Part shown: positions 1 to 8,400 of the stretch, piece after piece | Numbering within the stretch: position 1 is the first letter of the stretch | How the letters are laid out: every line of letters starts with the position of its first letter | From: Paenibacillus taihuensis | GTDB taxonomy: Bacteria > Bacillota > Bacilli > Paenibacillales > Paenibacillaceae | DNA length: 64,000 bases | Assembly: GCF_003386535.1 (NCBI RefSeq) | Contig: NZ_QTTN01000032.1 | Coordinates: forward strand, 19,571-83,570 | Direction of reading: 5' to 3' | Made by a program: the position numbers and the translations under genes | The notes under the pieces: model-generated | Told to the model about the DNA's origin: nothing | Database searches by the model: none | Seen by the model: only the letters and a program-made list of their open reading frames with translations

Positions 1-830
1 CAAATCTCCTTGTCTTCCCATTGAACGGAGAAGCAGCCTACAATCTCATCTCGAAGTAGGGCGACGAACACTTCATGTTCTCGCACAAACGCCTCGATAT
101 CGACTCGTTCAAAATACTGTTCCTTCCACTGCCAGAATCCGTGCGTTGCATGGATCCAATGTGCGGCGCCGATCAGAAGGGAGCGGATGCCGTAGACGTC
201 TACATCTGTCGCTCTGCGGATCGCGAGCATTTCGGAAGGCTCACGCCGCCAGTCATGCTCAAGCCGAGAGGCAGTCTCTAGCGCGCGTTCCTCACCGTGA
301 AGCTTCGCGACGAGATGCAATGCCGCGTCGATACCCGCTGTCACACCTGCCGATGTAATGAGACGGCCGTTGTCTACGTAACGGACGTTTTCGACCAACG
401 TGGCACTAGCAGGCGCTGCCTCTAGGAGCAAATCCATAGCCCGCCGGTTCGTTGTCGCGCGCATTCCCTCGAGAAGCCCCGCCTTGGCGAGCAGAAGTGC
501 CCCCGTACAAACAGACAGCGTAAAAGCTGCTCGCCGTGAAGCTGTGTTGATCCAATCCGTCAACGTCTGATTATGCATTTCCTTGCGCGATCCCCAGCCT
601 CCCGGAACAATCAGGATGTACGGATCTGGACAGTCTGATACGGTGAAGTCTGGCACGATCGTTAAGCCGCTAATTGTCCGGATAGGGGCGGTAGACTCCA
701 AGGCGACGGTGTAAACGCGGAAGTCCTGCCCCCAATTGCTCGCTACTGCGAACACGTCGAATGGTCCGGTTACGTCCAGCGCATCCACTTGGTCATACAC
801 GAGTACGGCTACATTTTTAGCTGTCAACAT
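1..830 (-). CDS. DJ-1/PfpI domain protein fused to GNAT acetyltransferase (3' end cut by window)
   Basis: The leftward reading frame starts at an ATG (828-830) and stays open to the window edge, giving at least 276 residues. Residues 1-195 form a DJ-1/PfpI (GlxA-like amidotransferase fold) domain: VAVLVYDQVDALDVTGPFDV at the N-terminus and the nucleophile elbow SVCTGALLLAKAG with Cys108. From residue 203 (MLAIRRATDVDVYGIRSLL) the protein switches to a GNAT-like acetyltransferase start, with a beta-strand pair FVALLRDEIVGCFSV near residue 255-269. The acetyl-CoA loop lies beyond the window. The gene follows a ZTP riboswitch and its terminator, so transcription should rise when ZTP accumulates during one-carbon/folate shortage. 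The substrate is unknown. The domain fusion is directly visible; the function is inferred only at family level. Confidence 0.85.
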   Translation of the reverse strand, partial: MLTAKNVAVLVYDQVDALDVTGPFDVFAVASNWGQDFRVYTVALESTAPIRTISGLTIVPDFTVSDCPDPYILIVPGGWGSRKEMHNQTLTDWINTASRRAAFTLSVCTGALLLAKAGLLEGMRATTNRRAMDLLLEAAPASATLVENVRYVDNGRLITSAGVTAGIDAALHLVAKLHGEERALETASRLEHDWRREPSEMLAIRRATDVDVYGIRSLLIGAAHWIHATHGFWQWKEQYFERVDIEAFVREHEVFVALLRDEIVGCFSVQWEDKEI

Positions 831-845
831 TCTGGCACTCTCCTT

Positions 846-887
846 AGAAAATAGAAAAGCATCTGGTTATGAATAACCAAATGCTTT
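846..887 (-). terminator. Intrinsic terminator of the ZTP riboswitch
   Basis: On the minus strand a stem of about 15 pairs (AAAGCATTTGGTTAT with ATAACCAGATGCTTT, one mismatch) is followed by a U-rich tail TTTCTATTTT. It directly follows the riboswitch core, which fits transcription-termination control of the DJ-1-GNAT gene. Confidence 0.85.
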
Positions 888-960
888 GCCCAGGCGAACG
901 GCTAGTTTGTCGAATGCGCTCCCCCGTAGTGATCTACGCTCTCGCCAGTTACGCATTCCC
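887..960 (-). promoter_or_regulatory. ZTP (pfl) riboswitch
   Basis: Read on the minus strand, the element has the pfl hallmarks in order. There is a P1 arm GAATGCG, then AACTGGCG, a short hairpin, the GGGGGAGCGCATTC segment that closes P1, and finally GCCGTTCGCCTGGGC, which carries the conserved CCTGGGC part of the ligand pocket. A terminator follows at once. pfl RNAs bind ZTP/ZMP (AICAR), the alarmone of 10-formyl-tetrahydrofolate shortage, and ligand binding prevents termination. The downstream gene is the DJ-1-GNAT fusion. Confidence 0.88.
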
Positions 961-975
961 TCTTCAAATACTGTT

Positions 976-1004
976 ATTATATGACTAGAGCGGCGTTTAT
1001 TCAA
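976..1004 (-). promoter_or_regulatory. Sigma-A promoter of the ZTP riboswitch transcript
   Basis: On the minus strand TTGAAT (999-1004) and TATAAT (976-981) are separated by 17 bases, an almost ideal sigma-A promoter. Transcription would start just before the riboswitch. Confidence 0.75.
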
Positions 1005-1039
1005 TTGAATTTTCGGAAAATTCAAACGCAAATCTCTTA

Positions 1040-1068
1040 TTGAGAAAAAATGGCACTTCGACTATAGT
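1040..1068 (+). promoter_or_regulatory. Sigma-A promoter of the thiamine operon
   Basis: TTGAGA (1040-1045) and TATAGT (1063-1068) are separated by 17 bases. The start point would fall about 15-20 bases before the TPP riboswitch. Confidence 0.6.
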
Positions 1069-1087
1069 TATACTAATTGCATACCTA

Positions 1088-1178
1088 TGTACGGGTGCTG
1101 GATGAAGTCCGGCTGAGATGGGGAACGTATTTCCCGGACCGTTAATCTGAACCAGGTAATGCTGGCGTAGAGAACGTA
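1088..1178 (+). promoter_or_regulatory. TPP riboswitch (THI element)
   Basis: The element carries the conserved THI-box parts in order: ACGGGTGC, then GGCTGAGAT, then CTGAACCAGG with TAATGCTGGCGTAGAGAA. These are the pyrimidine- and pyrophosphate-sensor arms of the TPP aptamer. A terminator hairpin follows at 1195, so TPP binding should stop transcription of the downstream thiazole genes. Confidence 0.95.
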
Positions 1179-1194
1179 TCGAATCTGTATTCGT

Positions 1195-1226
1195 AACCAT
1201 TCGTATATTCTCGAATGGTTTTTTTG
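1195..1226 (+). terminator. Intrinsic terminator of the TPP riboswitch
   Basis: Stem AACCATTCG with CGAATGGTT, followed by a run of Ts. It lies between the TPP aptamer and the first gene, as expected for attenuation. Confidence 0.85.
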
Positions 1227-1263
1227 CGTTTCCAGTTTGCGTTTCAAGAAGGGGGTACTGCTG

Positions 1264-2277
1264 ATGGACGTTCGTTATTCAAGGCAAACGTTGTTTGCGC
1301 CAATCGGTGAATCAGGGCAGCGAAAGCTGGGCCAAAGTGCTGTATGTATCGTTGGTATGGGCGCGCTTGGCACGGTGCTGGCTAACCATATGGTGAGGGC
1401 AGGCGTTGGATTCGTGCGGCTTGTTGACCGCGACTATGTCGAGCTGAGTAACCTGCAGCGCCAGATGTTGTATGACGAAGATGACGTAAAGCAGGGATAT
1501 CCGAAGGCGATTGCGGCAGAGAAGAAGCTGGCTCGTATTAATTCTTCCGTTCGGCTCGAAGCGATTGTTGCAGATGCAACGGTTCAGAATATCGACGAGC
1601 TCCTGGATGGCACCGATCTGGTGCTGGATGGGACGGACAATTTCCAAACTCGCTTTCTACTTAACGATGCATGTTTTCGGAAAGGTATCCCGTTTGCCTA
1701 TGGGGGCGCCGTCAGTGCGGATGGTATGAGCGCAATGCTTGTTCCGGGGGAGACGCCCTGTCTGCGCTGCTACATTCAAACCGCCGATGGAAGCGGGCAG
1801 ACATGCGATACGATCGGCGTTATTGCGCCTGTCATCGATATCGTTGCTTCCTATCAAGCGGTGGAAGCGCTCAAGTACTTGGTCGGCGCTGGAGATAAGC
1901 GAAGAAATAGTCTCGTAACTTTCGACCTATGGCATAACCGCCATTATGAGATGAAGCTTGGAGAGCCGGCAGCGTCCTGCCCGTGCTGCCAGTTGAAGCA
2001 GTACCCGGCACTTGATCCAGCTCAGCCAGAGCTGGCGGTATCCTTATGCGGACGGGAGACGGTGCAGCTCACTGGAAGTGGACCACTTGATCTGACGGTT
2101 TGGGGCGAGCGGCTCGCGCCTGCGGTTGTGAAGTTGACGTCGAACGCATACTTGGTGCGCGCTGAACTGCCGGAAGGCGAGCGACTCGTGCTCTTCCCTG
2201 ACGGGCGCGTGTTCGTGCAGGGAACTGACGATGTTGTTCGTGCCAAAACGTTATATGCGAGATATATCGGTGCGTAA
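1264..2277 (+). CDS. thiF: ThiF/MoeB-type adenylyltransferase, first gene of thiazole operon
   Basis: This E1-like enzyme should activate the C-terminal Gly-Gly of the sulfur carrier ThiS with ATP and help load sulfur for thiazole synthesis. The 337-residue protein has a Rossmann ATP loop GMGALG at residues 31-36, NLQRQ at 63-67 and the DGTDN motif at 122-126. Paired zinc cysteines CLRC (166-169) and CPCC (239-242) flank a conserved Cys181 in QTCDTIGV, the likely thiolating cysteine. I chose the ATG at 1264 because GAAGGGGG lies about ten bases upstream. An in-frame TTG at 1237 has no such site and sits next to the terminator. The last ~90 residues are longer than minimal ThiF and resemble neither rhodanese nor another clear domain. 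MoeB is an alternative name, but position and partners favour ThiF. Confidence 0.9.
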   Translation: MDVRYSRQTLFAPIGESGQRKLGQSAVCIVGMGALGTVLANHMVRAGVGFVRLVDRDYVELSNLQRQMLYDEDDVKQGYPKAIAAEKKLARINSSVRLEAIVADATVQNIDELLDGTDLVLDGTDNFQTRFLLNDACFRKGIPFAYGGAVSADGMSAMLVPGETPCLRCYIQTADGSGQTCDTIGVIAPVIDIVASYQAVEALKYLVGAGDKRRNSLVTFDLWHNRHYEMKLGEPAASCPCCQLKQYPALDPAQPELAVSLCGRETVQLTGSGPLDLTVWGERLAPAVVKLTSNAYLVRAELPEGERLVLFPDGRVFVQGTDDVVRAKTLYARYIGA

Positions 2278-2298
2278 AGAAAAAGGAGGCTTCTGAAA

Positions 2299-2955
2299 AT
2301 GAAAGATTTTCGACTATATGCCATTACAGCTGAGCAGTTTCATCCGAACCGCGACTTGATCGAGGTTATGGAGGAAGCGATTATCGGCGGTGCAGATATC
2401 ATTCAGCTGCGGGATAAAGCAAGCGGCAAGGAAGAGCTGCTCCGCAAAGCGCAGGCGCTGCGGGAGCTGACGCGTAAGCATGGTGTTACTTTTATCGTCA
2501 ATGACCATATTGATATTGCGCTGGAGGCAGATGCGGACGGCATTCATTTGGGCCAGAACGACCTCCCTTTGGAAGAAGCGCGCAAGCTGGTGGGCGATAA
2601 AATCATCGGAATCTCAACCCATGCGATTGAGGAAGCACGTTTGGCGGAAGCGCAAGGTGCAGATTACATCGGAGTTGGGCCAGTCTTTCGTACAGCGACG
2701 AAGGCAGATGTCGTCGATCCGGTAAGCGTCTCGTATGTGAGCGAGGTAGCTGCGGAAATCCGCATTCCTTTTGTCGCGATTGGGGGCATCAAGCTCAGCA
2801 ATGTGGACGAAGTTATCGCAGCCGGCGCAGCTCGTATTTGTGCGGTGAGTGAAATCGTAGGCAGCGACGATGTGAGCGGCACATGCAGGGCGTTCCTCGC
2901 CAAGCTTGGCTGCAAGGACAAGGAGGAGGTTACCCGCAATGAAGCTGGTCATTAA
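2299..2955 (+). CDS. thiE: Thiamine phosphate synthase
   Basis: ThiE joins hydroxymethylpyrimidine diphosphate and thiazole phosphate to make thiamine phosphate in the cytoplasm. The 218-residue product has the TIM-barrel family motifs: IIQLRDK near residue 35, NDHIDIALEADADGIHLG around 74-91, GVGPVFRTATK around 125-135 and the phosphate loop VAIGGI near 160. AAAAGGAGG lies just upstream of the ATG. The 3' end overlaps thiS by 17 bases, which implies translational coupling. ThiE is slightly extended by a charged tail (CKDKEEVTRNEAGH). No thiC, thiD or thiM is in the window, so the pyrimidine branch must be elsewhere. Confidence 0.95.
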   Translation: MKDFRLYAITAEQFHPNRDLIEVMEEAIIGGADIIQLRDKASGKEELLRKAQALRELTRKHGVTFIVNDHIDIALEADADGIHLGQNDLPLEEARKLVGDKIIGISTHAIEEARLAEAQGADYIGVGPVFRTATKADVVDPVSVSYVSEVAAEIRIPFVAIGGIKLSNVDEVIAAGAARICAVSEIVGSDDVSGTCRAFLAKLGCKDKEEVTRNEAGH

Positions 2956-3139
2956 CGGGAAGGAATGCGAGCTGCTCGACGTTCAGACCATAGCGGATGT
3001 CGTCGCGCATTACGGATTGACGGGGAAGCCGCTAGTCGTCGAAGCGGGAGGCATTGTGCTGACGGCTGAGCAGTGGGGATCGGCTTTGGTGCATCCTCAT
3101 ATGCAGATTGAGCTGGTTCATTTTGTAGGAGGGGGCTGA
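2939..3139 (+). CDS. thiS: Sulfur carrier protein ThiS
   Basis: This small ubiquitin-like protein of 66 residues ends in Gly-Gly-Gly (VHFVGGG). The C-terminal glycine is adenylated by ThiF and then carries thiocarboxylate sulfur to ThiG. It begins MKLVINGKECEL, the usual ThiS beta-strand start. The ATG at 2939 is preceded by AAGGAGGAGGT inside the end of thiE. The longer frame from 2906 would add a basic tail not seen in the family. It lies between thiE and thiG, five bases before thiG. Confidence 0.93.
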   Translation: MKLVINGKECELLDVQTIADVVAHYGLTGKPLVVEAGGIVLTAEQWGSALVHPHMQIELVHFVGGG

Positions 3140-3144
3140 GGTTA

Positions 3145-3921
3145 ATGAGGGATCTGTTTCGAATTGGCAATCAAGAATTAAGCTCGCGCTTCTTCATCGG
3201 GACGGGATTGTTCCCGAATCCGCACGTGCAGAAGGAAGCGATCAAAGCATCCGGCGCACAGGTGCTTACCTTCGCTATTCGGCGGATTAATCTCGAATCG
3301 GCCCGGGACGACTCGATTCTGCAGCATGTGCAGGATGAAGCTTATACTTATCTGCCCAATACGTCTGGTGCGAGGACAGCTGATGAAGCAGTGCGAATCG
3401 CACGACTTGCTCGTGCTTCGGGATTAAGCGATTGGATTAAGGTGGAGATTAGCGCCAATGAGCGCACGCTTTTGCCGGACCCCATTGAGACGCTCAAGGC
3501 AACGGAAATATTGGTGAAGGAAGGCTTCACGGTGCTCCCTTATATCACTGACGACCCGATTATGTGCAAAAGACTTGAGGAAGCAGGAGCGGCTGCGGTC
3601 ATGCCCGGTGCAGCTCCAATCGGAACGGGACTTGGTATTCTAAATCCGTACCATCTTGGTCTAATCGTGGAGGAGGCTAGCGTTCCCATTATCGTCGACG
3701 CAGGTCTTGGTACAGTCAGCGATGCTGCGCAGGCGATGGAGCTAGGCGTTTCTGCTGTGCTGATGAATACGCCTGTGGCCAAAGCGAAGGATCCTGTCTG
3801 GATGGCGGGGGCGATGAGACTAGCGATTGAAGCCGGGCGACTTGCTTATCTGTCGGGGCGAATGGAGAAGAAAAAGTATGCATCGGCGAGCAGCGGTTAC
3901 GAAGCATTCAAGTTGAACTGA
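3145..3921 (+). CDS. thiG: Thiazole synthase
   Basis: ThiG condenses 1-deoxyxylulose 5-phosphate, dehydroglycine (from ThiO) and sulfur from ThiS-thiocarboxylate into the thiazole phosphate. The 258-residue TIM-barrel protein shows SRFFIGTGLF near residue 15, the Schiff-base lysine in DWIKVEI (about Lys99), and phosphate-binding loops GAAPIGTGLGI and IVDAGLGTVSDA. The motif NTPVAKAKDPVWMA near the end is also typical. The start ATG follows GGAGGGGGCTGAGGTTA. It overlaps no gene but sits in the same transcript as thiS and thiO. Confidence 0.96.
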   Translation: MRDLFRIGNQELSSRFFIGTGLFPNPHVQKEAIKASGAQVLTFAIRRINLESARDDSILQHVQDEAYTYLPNTSGARTADEAVRIARLARASGLSDWIKVEISANERTLLPDPIETLKATEILVKEGFTVLPYITDDPIMCKRLEEAGAAAVMPGAAPIGTGLGILNPYHLGLIVEEASVPIIVDAGLGTVSDAAQAMELGVSAVLMNTPVAKAKDPVWMAGAMRLAIEAGRLAYLSGRMEKKKYASASSGYEAFKLN

Positions 3922-3967
3922 ACGAGCAGGCGATAGAACTTCGAAGGCAAGGGAGAGTAAGTATCGG

Positions 3968-5083
3968 ATGAAAGAGCAAGTGATCGTGATGGGTGGAGGG
4001 GTTATCGGATTATCCTGCGCGTTCGAACTGCGAAAGAGAGGGCACGAGGTGACGGTAATGGAAACTAGCCGTTGCGGCGGGCAAGCCTCCGGCGCGGCTG
4101 CAGGTATGCTTGCGCCTTATTCCGAGAACGTTGAAGGACCAGATGCCTTTTTCCAGTTAGGTCTGGAGAGCTTGCAGCTCTATCCCGAGTGGCAGGCTGC
4201 CGTTAAGCTCGCTTCGGGACATTCGTTCGAATATACGAATTCGGGCAGTCTCTACGCGGTATTTCATGATGCGGATTTGCTTGCATTTGAAGGGAGACAG
4301 CTCTGGCAGTGCCGGCACGGAGCTTCGTCACGCATCGTTGAAGGCGGAGAGCTCCAGCGGTTAGAGCCGAATTTGGCCTCGAATGTACGAGCGGCGCTGT
4401 ATACACCAGAAGAGAGCCATCTATATGCGCCGCACTATGTGAAGGCACTGGAGCAAGGCTGCCGCCTTATGGGTGTGGAAATTATAGAGCAGCTGGAGCA
4501 GCTTGCCGTGACAGAATGGCAGTCCGAAATTCGAGTGCGTGCAGCGGATGGACGAATATTCAGCGGCGACCGACTGGTTGTGTGCTCAGGTGCTTGGGCG
4601 AAAGAGCTGGAGGAGACATTTGGCATCCGTATTCCGGTGTATCCGATTCGTGGACAGATTTGCGCATATGAAGCGGATGCACTGCCGGTGCGGCACATGG
4701 TCTTCAGCAGTCAGGGATATTTAGTTGCCAAGGAGAACGGAACACTGGTCTGCGGCGCATCCGAAGATGTCGCGGGCTTCGATACTTCGGTGACGGACAA
4801 AGGCATCGAGCGGCTGCGGAAGTGGAACAGGCGGCTATTTCCAGAATTAGAGCATCGCGATCCGTTCCATCGCTGGGCAGGCTTGCGCCCTTCCACGCAG
4901 GATGGCTTCCCGCTGCTCGGTCCGCTTAGCTCGTCCGACCGTGTGATAATGGCTGCCGGACATTACCGGAATGGTATTCTGCTCAGCCCGGCAACTGCGA
5001 GATTCGTCGCAGATTGTCTAGATGAGAAGCAGACGGTCGAGTGCAAGAAGGCGTTCTCGCCGGAGAGGTTTGGTTATTTGTAA
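3968..5083 (+). CDS. thiO: Glycine oxidase ThiO
   Basis: This FAD-dependent amine oxidase turns glycine into iminoacetate for ThiG, the aerobic route of Bacillota. The 371-residue protein has the FAD dinucleotide motif VMGGGVIGLSCAFELRKRGH at residues 7-26, GGQASGAAAGMLAPYSEN after it, and the C-terminal signature RWAGLRPSTQDGFPLLG followed by GHYRNGILLSP. Such signatures mark the ThiO branch of the D-amino-acid/glycine oxidase family. AAGGGAGAG precedes the start by about 14 bases. It is the last gene of the operon, closed by a strong terminator. Confidence 0.93.
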   Translation: MKEQVIVMGGGVIGLSCAFELRKRGHEVTVMETSRCGGQASGAAAGMLAPYSENVEGPDAFFQLGLESLQLYPEWQAAVKLASGHSFEYTNSGSLYAVFHDADLLAFEGRQLWQCRHGASSRIVEGGELQRLEPNLASNVRAALYTPEESHLYAPHYVKALEQGCRLMGVEIIEQLEQLAVTEWQSEIRVRAADGRIFSGDRLVVCSGAWAKELEETFGIRIPVYPIRGQICAYEADALPVRHMVFSSQGYLVAKENGTLVCGASEDVAGFDTSVTDKGIERLRKWNRRLFPELEHRDPFHRWAGLRPSTQDGFPLLGPLSSSDRVIMAAGHYRNGILLSPATARFVADCLDEKQTVECKKAFSPERFGYL

Positions 5084-5105
5084 TTGAAAATTACTGAGAG
5101 AATGA

Positions 5106-5149
5106 AAAAGAAACTGAGAGAACGTATATGTTCTCTCAGTTTCTTTTTC
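5106..5149 (+). terminator. Terminator of the thiamine operon
   Basis: A perfect stem of 17 pairs (AAAGAAACTGAGAGAAC with its complement) around a six-base loop, followed by TTTTT. The A-rich left flank means it could also stop leftward transcription. Confidence 0.93.
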
Positions 5150-5333
5150 GTGTGTTTTAGTAGCTGTCTGTTTCCATCAGGACAATAATGCCCTCGTAAG
5201 GAGAAGATTGCCTCATAGAAACTCGATTTCAACACTCGTATGATAAGACTAGACCGCAATAGTTAAACGCATTATTCCGGAAAATGATTACAGAGTTAAC
5301 AAAGTAGTAAAATGCCTTTTTTAGGTTTTAAAG

Positions 5334-5347
5334 TGAAAGCGCTAACA
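5334..5347 (+). promoter_or_regulatory. Catabolite-responsive element (cre) before the giant secreted protein gene
   Basis: TGAAAGCGCTAACA matches the CcpA site consensus TGNAANCGNWNNCW. It lies about 140 bases before the start of the 7.5-kb gene. A possible -35 box TTGACG lies at 5360, but I see no good -10. Carbon catabolite control of the downstream gene is inferred. The rest of 5150-5483 holds no gene that I can support. Confidence 0.65.
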
Positions 5348-5483
5348 AAATGTCGATTGTTGACGAGTGCGCTTTTACAGGATTGAAAATTTGGAATTGC
5401 AGAGGTGATGCGGTAGCGGGTAAAAGAAGAAAAGTGTTCTCAAGCCACACCTAAAATGCATGAGATATGGAGGAAATTTTAGG

Positions 5484-8400
5484 ATGATAAAACGAAGGTT
5501 ATTAGCTTATTTGCTTGTGACAGCGATGCTGCTTTCATTGTTTTCTCCACCTAAGTCAGTCAGCGCGGCATGGGGAGATGCCGTACAGCTTTTGACCGTA
5601 AATGCAGGTGTTGATGGGAATACGGCGACAGCAACCAATGCGCCGGACGGACAGGCAGCGTGGAGTTTAAACACCGGAACCTCTAAGGGCGGTGGTCCTT
5701 GGGATAACCTATTCACGCCGAGCGTATCGCCTCTAAAGGATTTATCAGCTTATAGAGACGGATACTTCGTATTCGAGATGTACATTCCGAGTGCGAGCTT
5801 TAAAAATATGCAAGGGAACAATTGGCTCGTCATCGTAAGCGACAGTAACCCCGCTGGGGACAAGTTTAATACCGATTCCCGCCTTCAACTTAATTTAAGC
5901 GGGATCACAAATGCAGCGGTGGGCACATGGGCGACGGTCTATACGAAGTTATCGTCGACAAGTGCCGTAGCCGGGAATTTCAATGACGCCTGGCTAGACC
6001 AAGTAACCAGACTGGCCATGCATCTGCAATGGAATACTAGCGTCCCTAGCACCCCCGTTTTCATTAAAAATCCGCGTTTCCAGAAAAGTACGTTAGGCGT
6101 TCCGCTTTCACCGACATCGGTTCCCGCACTTGACGCAGCAACACGAACAGTAACTGCGAACGCACCGGCTAGCGGGCAAGCCGTGGAATTTGCAATAAGC
6201 GAAGACGGTAACGCTCCCGCATCCGGTTGGGTGGATGGAATTATCAACGGTAGCGTTTATACGTATCAATTTGCCACATTACCTTCAGCAAGCACCTACT
6301 ACGTATTCGCGCGCACGAAAGCAGACAGCAGTTACAACTTCATCGGCGCATCGACAAGAACTACCGTAACGTCCATTGACGATCAAGCATTGGTAGATGC
6401 AGCGGCGGCGTCGCTGACATGGGATTCGATTAAAGGCAGTAATACGCTGGATAGCGATGTGAAATCCCCACTCAGTCTCTCGGCTGCAATAGGAACAACG
6501 AACGTAGCATGGTCTTCGGACAATGCGGCAATAAGCAACACCGGAAGCGTAGATCGTTTATTTAATAGAGGAGTAGACAAAACCGTAGTGCTCACGGCGA
6601 CAATAACCAAAGGTGCCGCAAGCGCTTCGAAAGCGATTACGGTGACGGTGAAAGCTGTGCCGGCTGCGGTCAACGCTCGGGCTGCGACTTATTTCCCGAA
6701 TACAAATGAGGGAGCGACTGCGGTTGCGCCGGATGGAAATATCGCGTTTAAGTTGGGCGCTGGAAGAATCGGCGCAGGCGCTGAACGGATCTGGGATGCC
6801 CGCTTTATTAATAGCAGCGGCAATCAGGATTTGTTAGGTTACGCGAATCAGTATTTTGTGTTCGATATGTATGTGACTCATGCGGACCTTTTGAATTTTA
6901 ACGGGAATAACTGGATTGCCATAGCGGCTGGCGGCAACAATCTGGATACCAATTCTCGTCTTAACCTTAACGTAGGCGAAATGAGAAACGGGCCTGTTAA
7001 CGGATGGTTTACGGTATATGCGCAATTATCGGCGGCAAATTCTTCGAATGGGTTCAATCCCGTCAATCTGGACACGGTTGACGCGGGAAGATTGCAAATG
7101 CAATGGCCGACTGTGCCCCAAGGCGACATCTATATCAAGAACCCGCGCTTCCAGAGCACCATGGATTCGCCGAAACCGATTCCCGCATACGTGGAGACAG
7201 CTAACAACGTTACGTTATCGTCGTCAGCGCCGGCTAACGGTCAGGCTGTGCAGTTCGCTATCAACACATCTGGCAGCACTCCGGCTGAAGGCGATTGGAT
7301 GACAGGTACGCTCAATGCAGGCGTATATTCTGCGACATTTGTTAAACCAACAGGCGACACCTACTATACGTTCGCACGCACGGCTCAAAGTACGCAGTAT
7401 CCATTCGCAGGAACGCATACTAGAGTTAAAGTGGAGCATATTGACGACAACCAAGCCGTAACGGACGCAGCTGCTCATCTAACATGGGACACGATCAAGA
7501 ATGCGAATGCGAATCAATCCGGCGTAAGAACGGCGTTAACACTTCCGACATCGGGGACTAATAATACGGTTATCGCATGGTCGGCTGATCCGGCAGGTAT
7601 CATAGATACCGCAACGGGTAACGTCACACGCGACCCTGACGCAGACAAAGCCGTAACCCTTACGGCGACAGTAAGCAAAGGCAGCGCAACGCCTGTTCAG
7701 GTACCTTTTGCTTTGACAGTAGCCAGCACGGCTAACGAGCTTGCCGGAGTGTTCATTGACTTCAACGATTCCGGCTCATTTGTTCAATCGGGCAACAAGC
7801 TTCAAGGCAATGGCATAGGCATTAGCCTCGACGGAGACAGCGTAGCCGTGGAAAAAGTAACTCAAAACGCTGTAAGCGCCGTGAAAGTTGGCGACTTTAT
7901 GTACGTTATTGTAGACGACGATCGGCTTAAGCCGGTAAACAAGGTCGAACTAGCGGTCACATACTGGAGACCTAGCGCAGCCGGCGGTATTTCTGTGCAC
8001 TATAACACCATCTATCCTGGCAGTTTCTCCGGATTTGATGCTTATAGAGCGGCTAGCATTCCGGCGACTGGAAGCGGAAGCGCTTGGGTAACCTCAAAGG
8101 TTGTGCTTAACGGAGCTAATTTTGCGATAGGCGCGCAAAATCAAGGCGCGCACCTCCGTTTCGCTACGGCGGGAGCAATTATCCAGAGCATCCGAATAAC
8201 CGAAATTCCGCCAACGGACGCAGAAGCGGTACAACTGGCTTCGGACGCGCTCAATTGGGATGCGATCAAGGGTGCAAATACGAGACAAGATCTGGTTGAA
8301 ACGGATTTGACACTTGCAACGGCGGGTTCGGCGAGAACAAACATTGTATGGACATCTACCAATAACACAGTAATTAGCAGCAATAACGGCGCAGTAGCAC

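Noticed and set aside
1237..1263. TTG start of the ThiF-like protein
   Set aside because: It lies right after the TPP terminator without a ribosome binding site. ATG 1264 has one.
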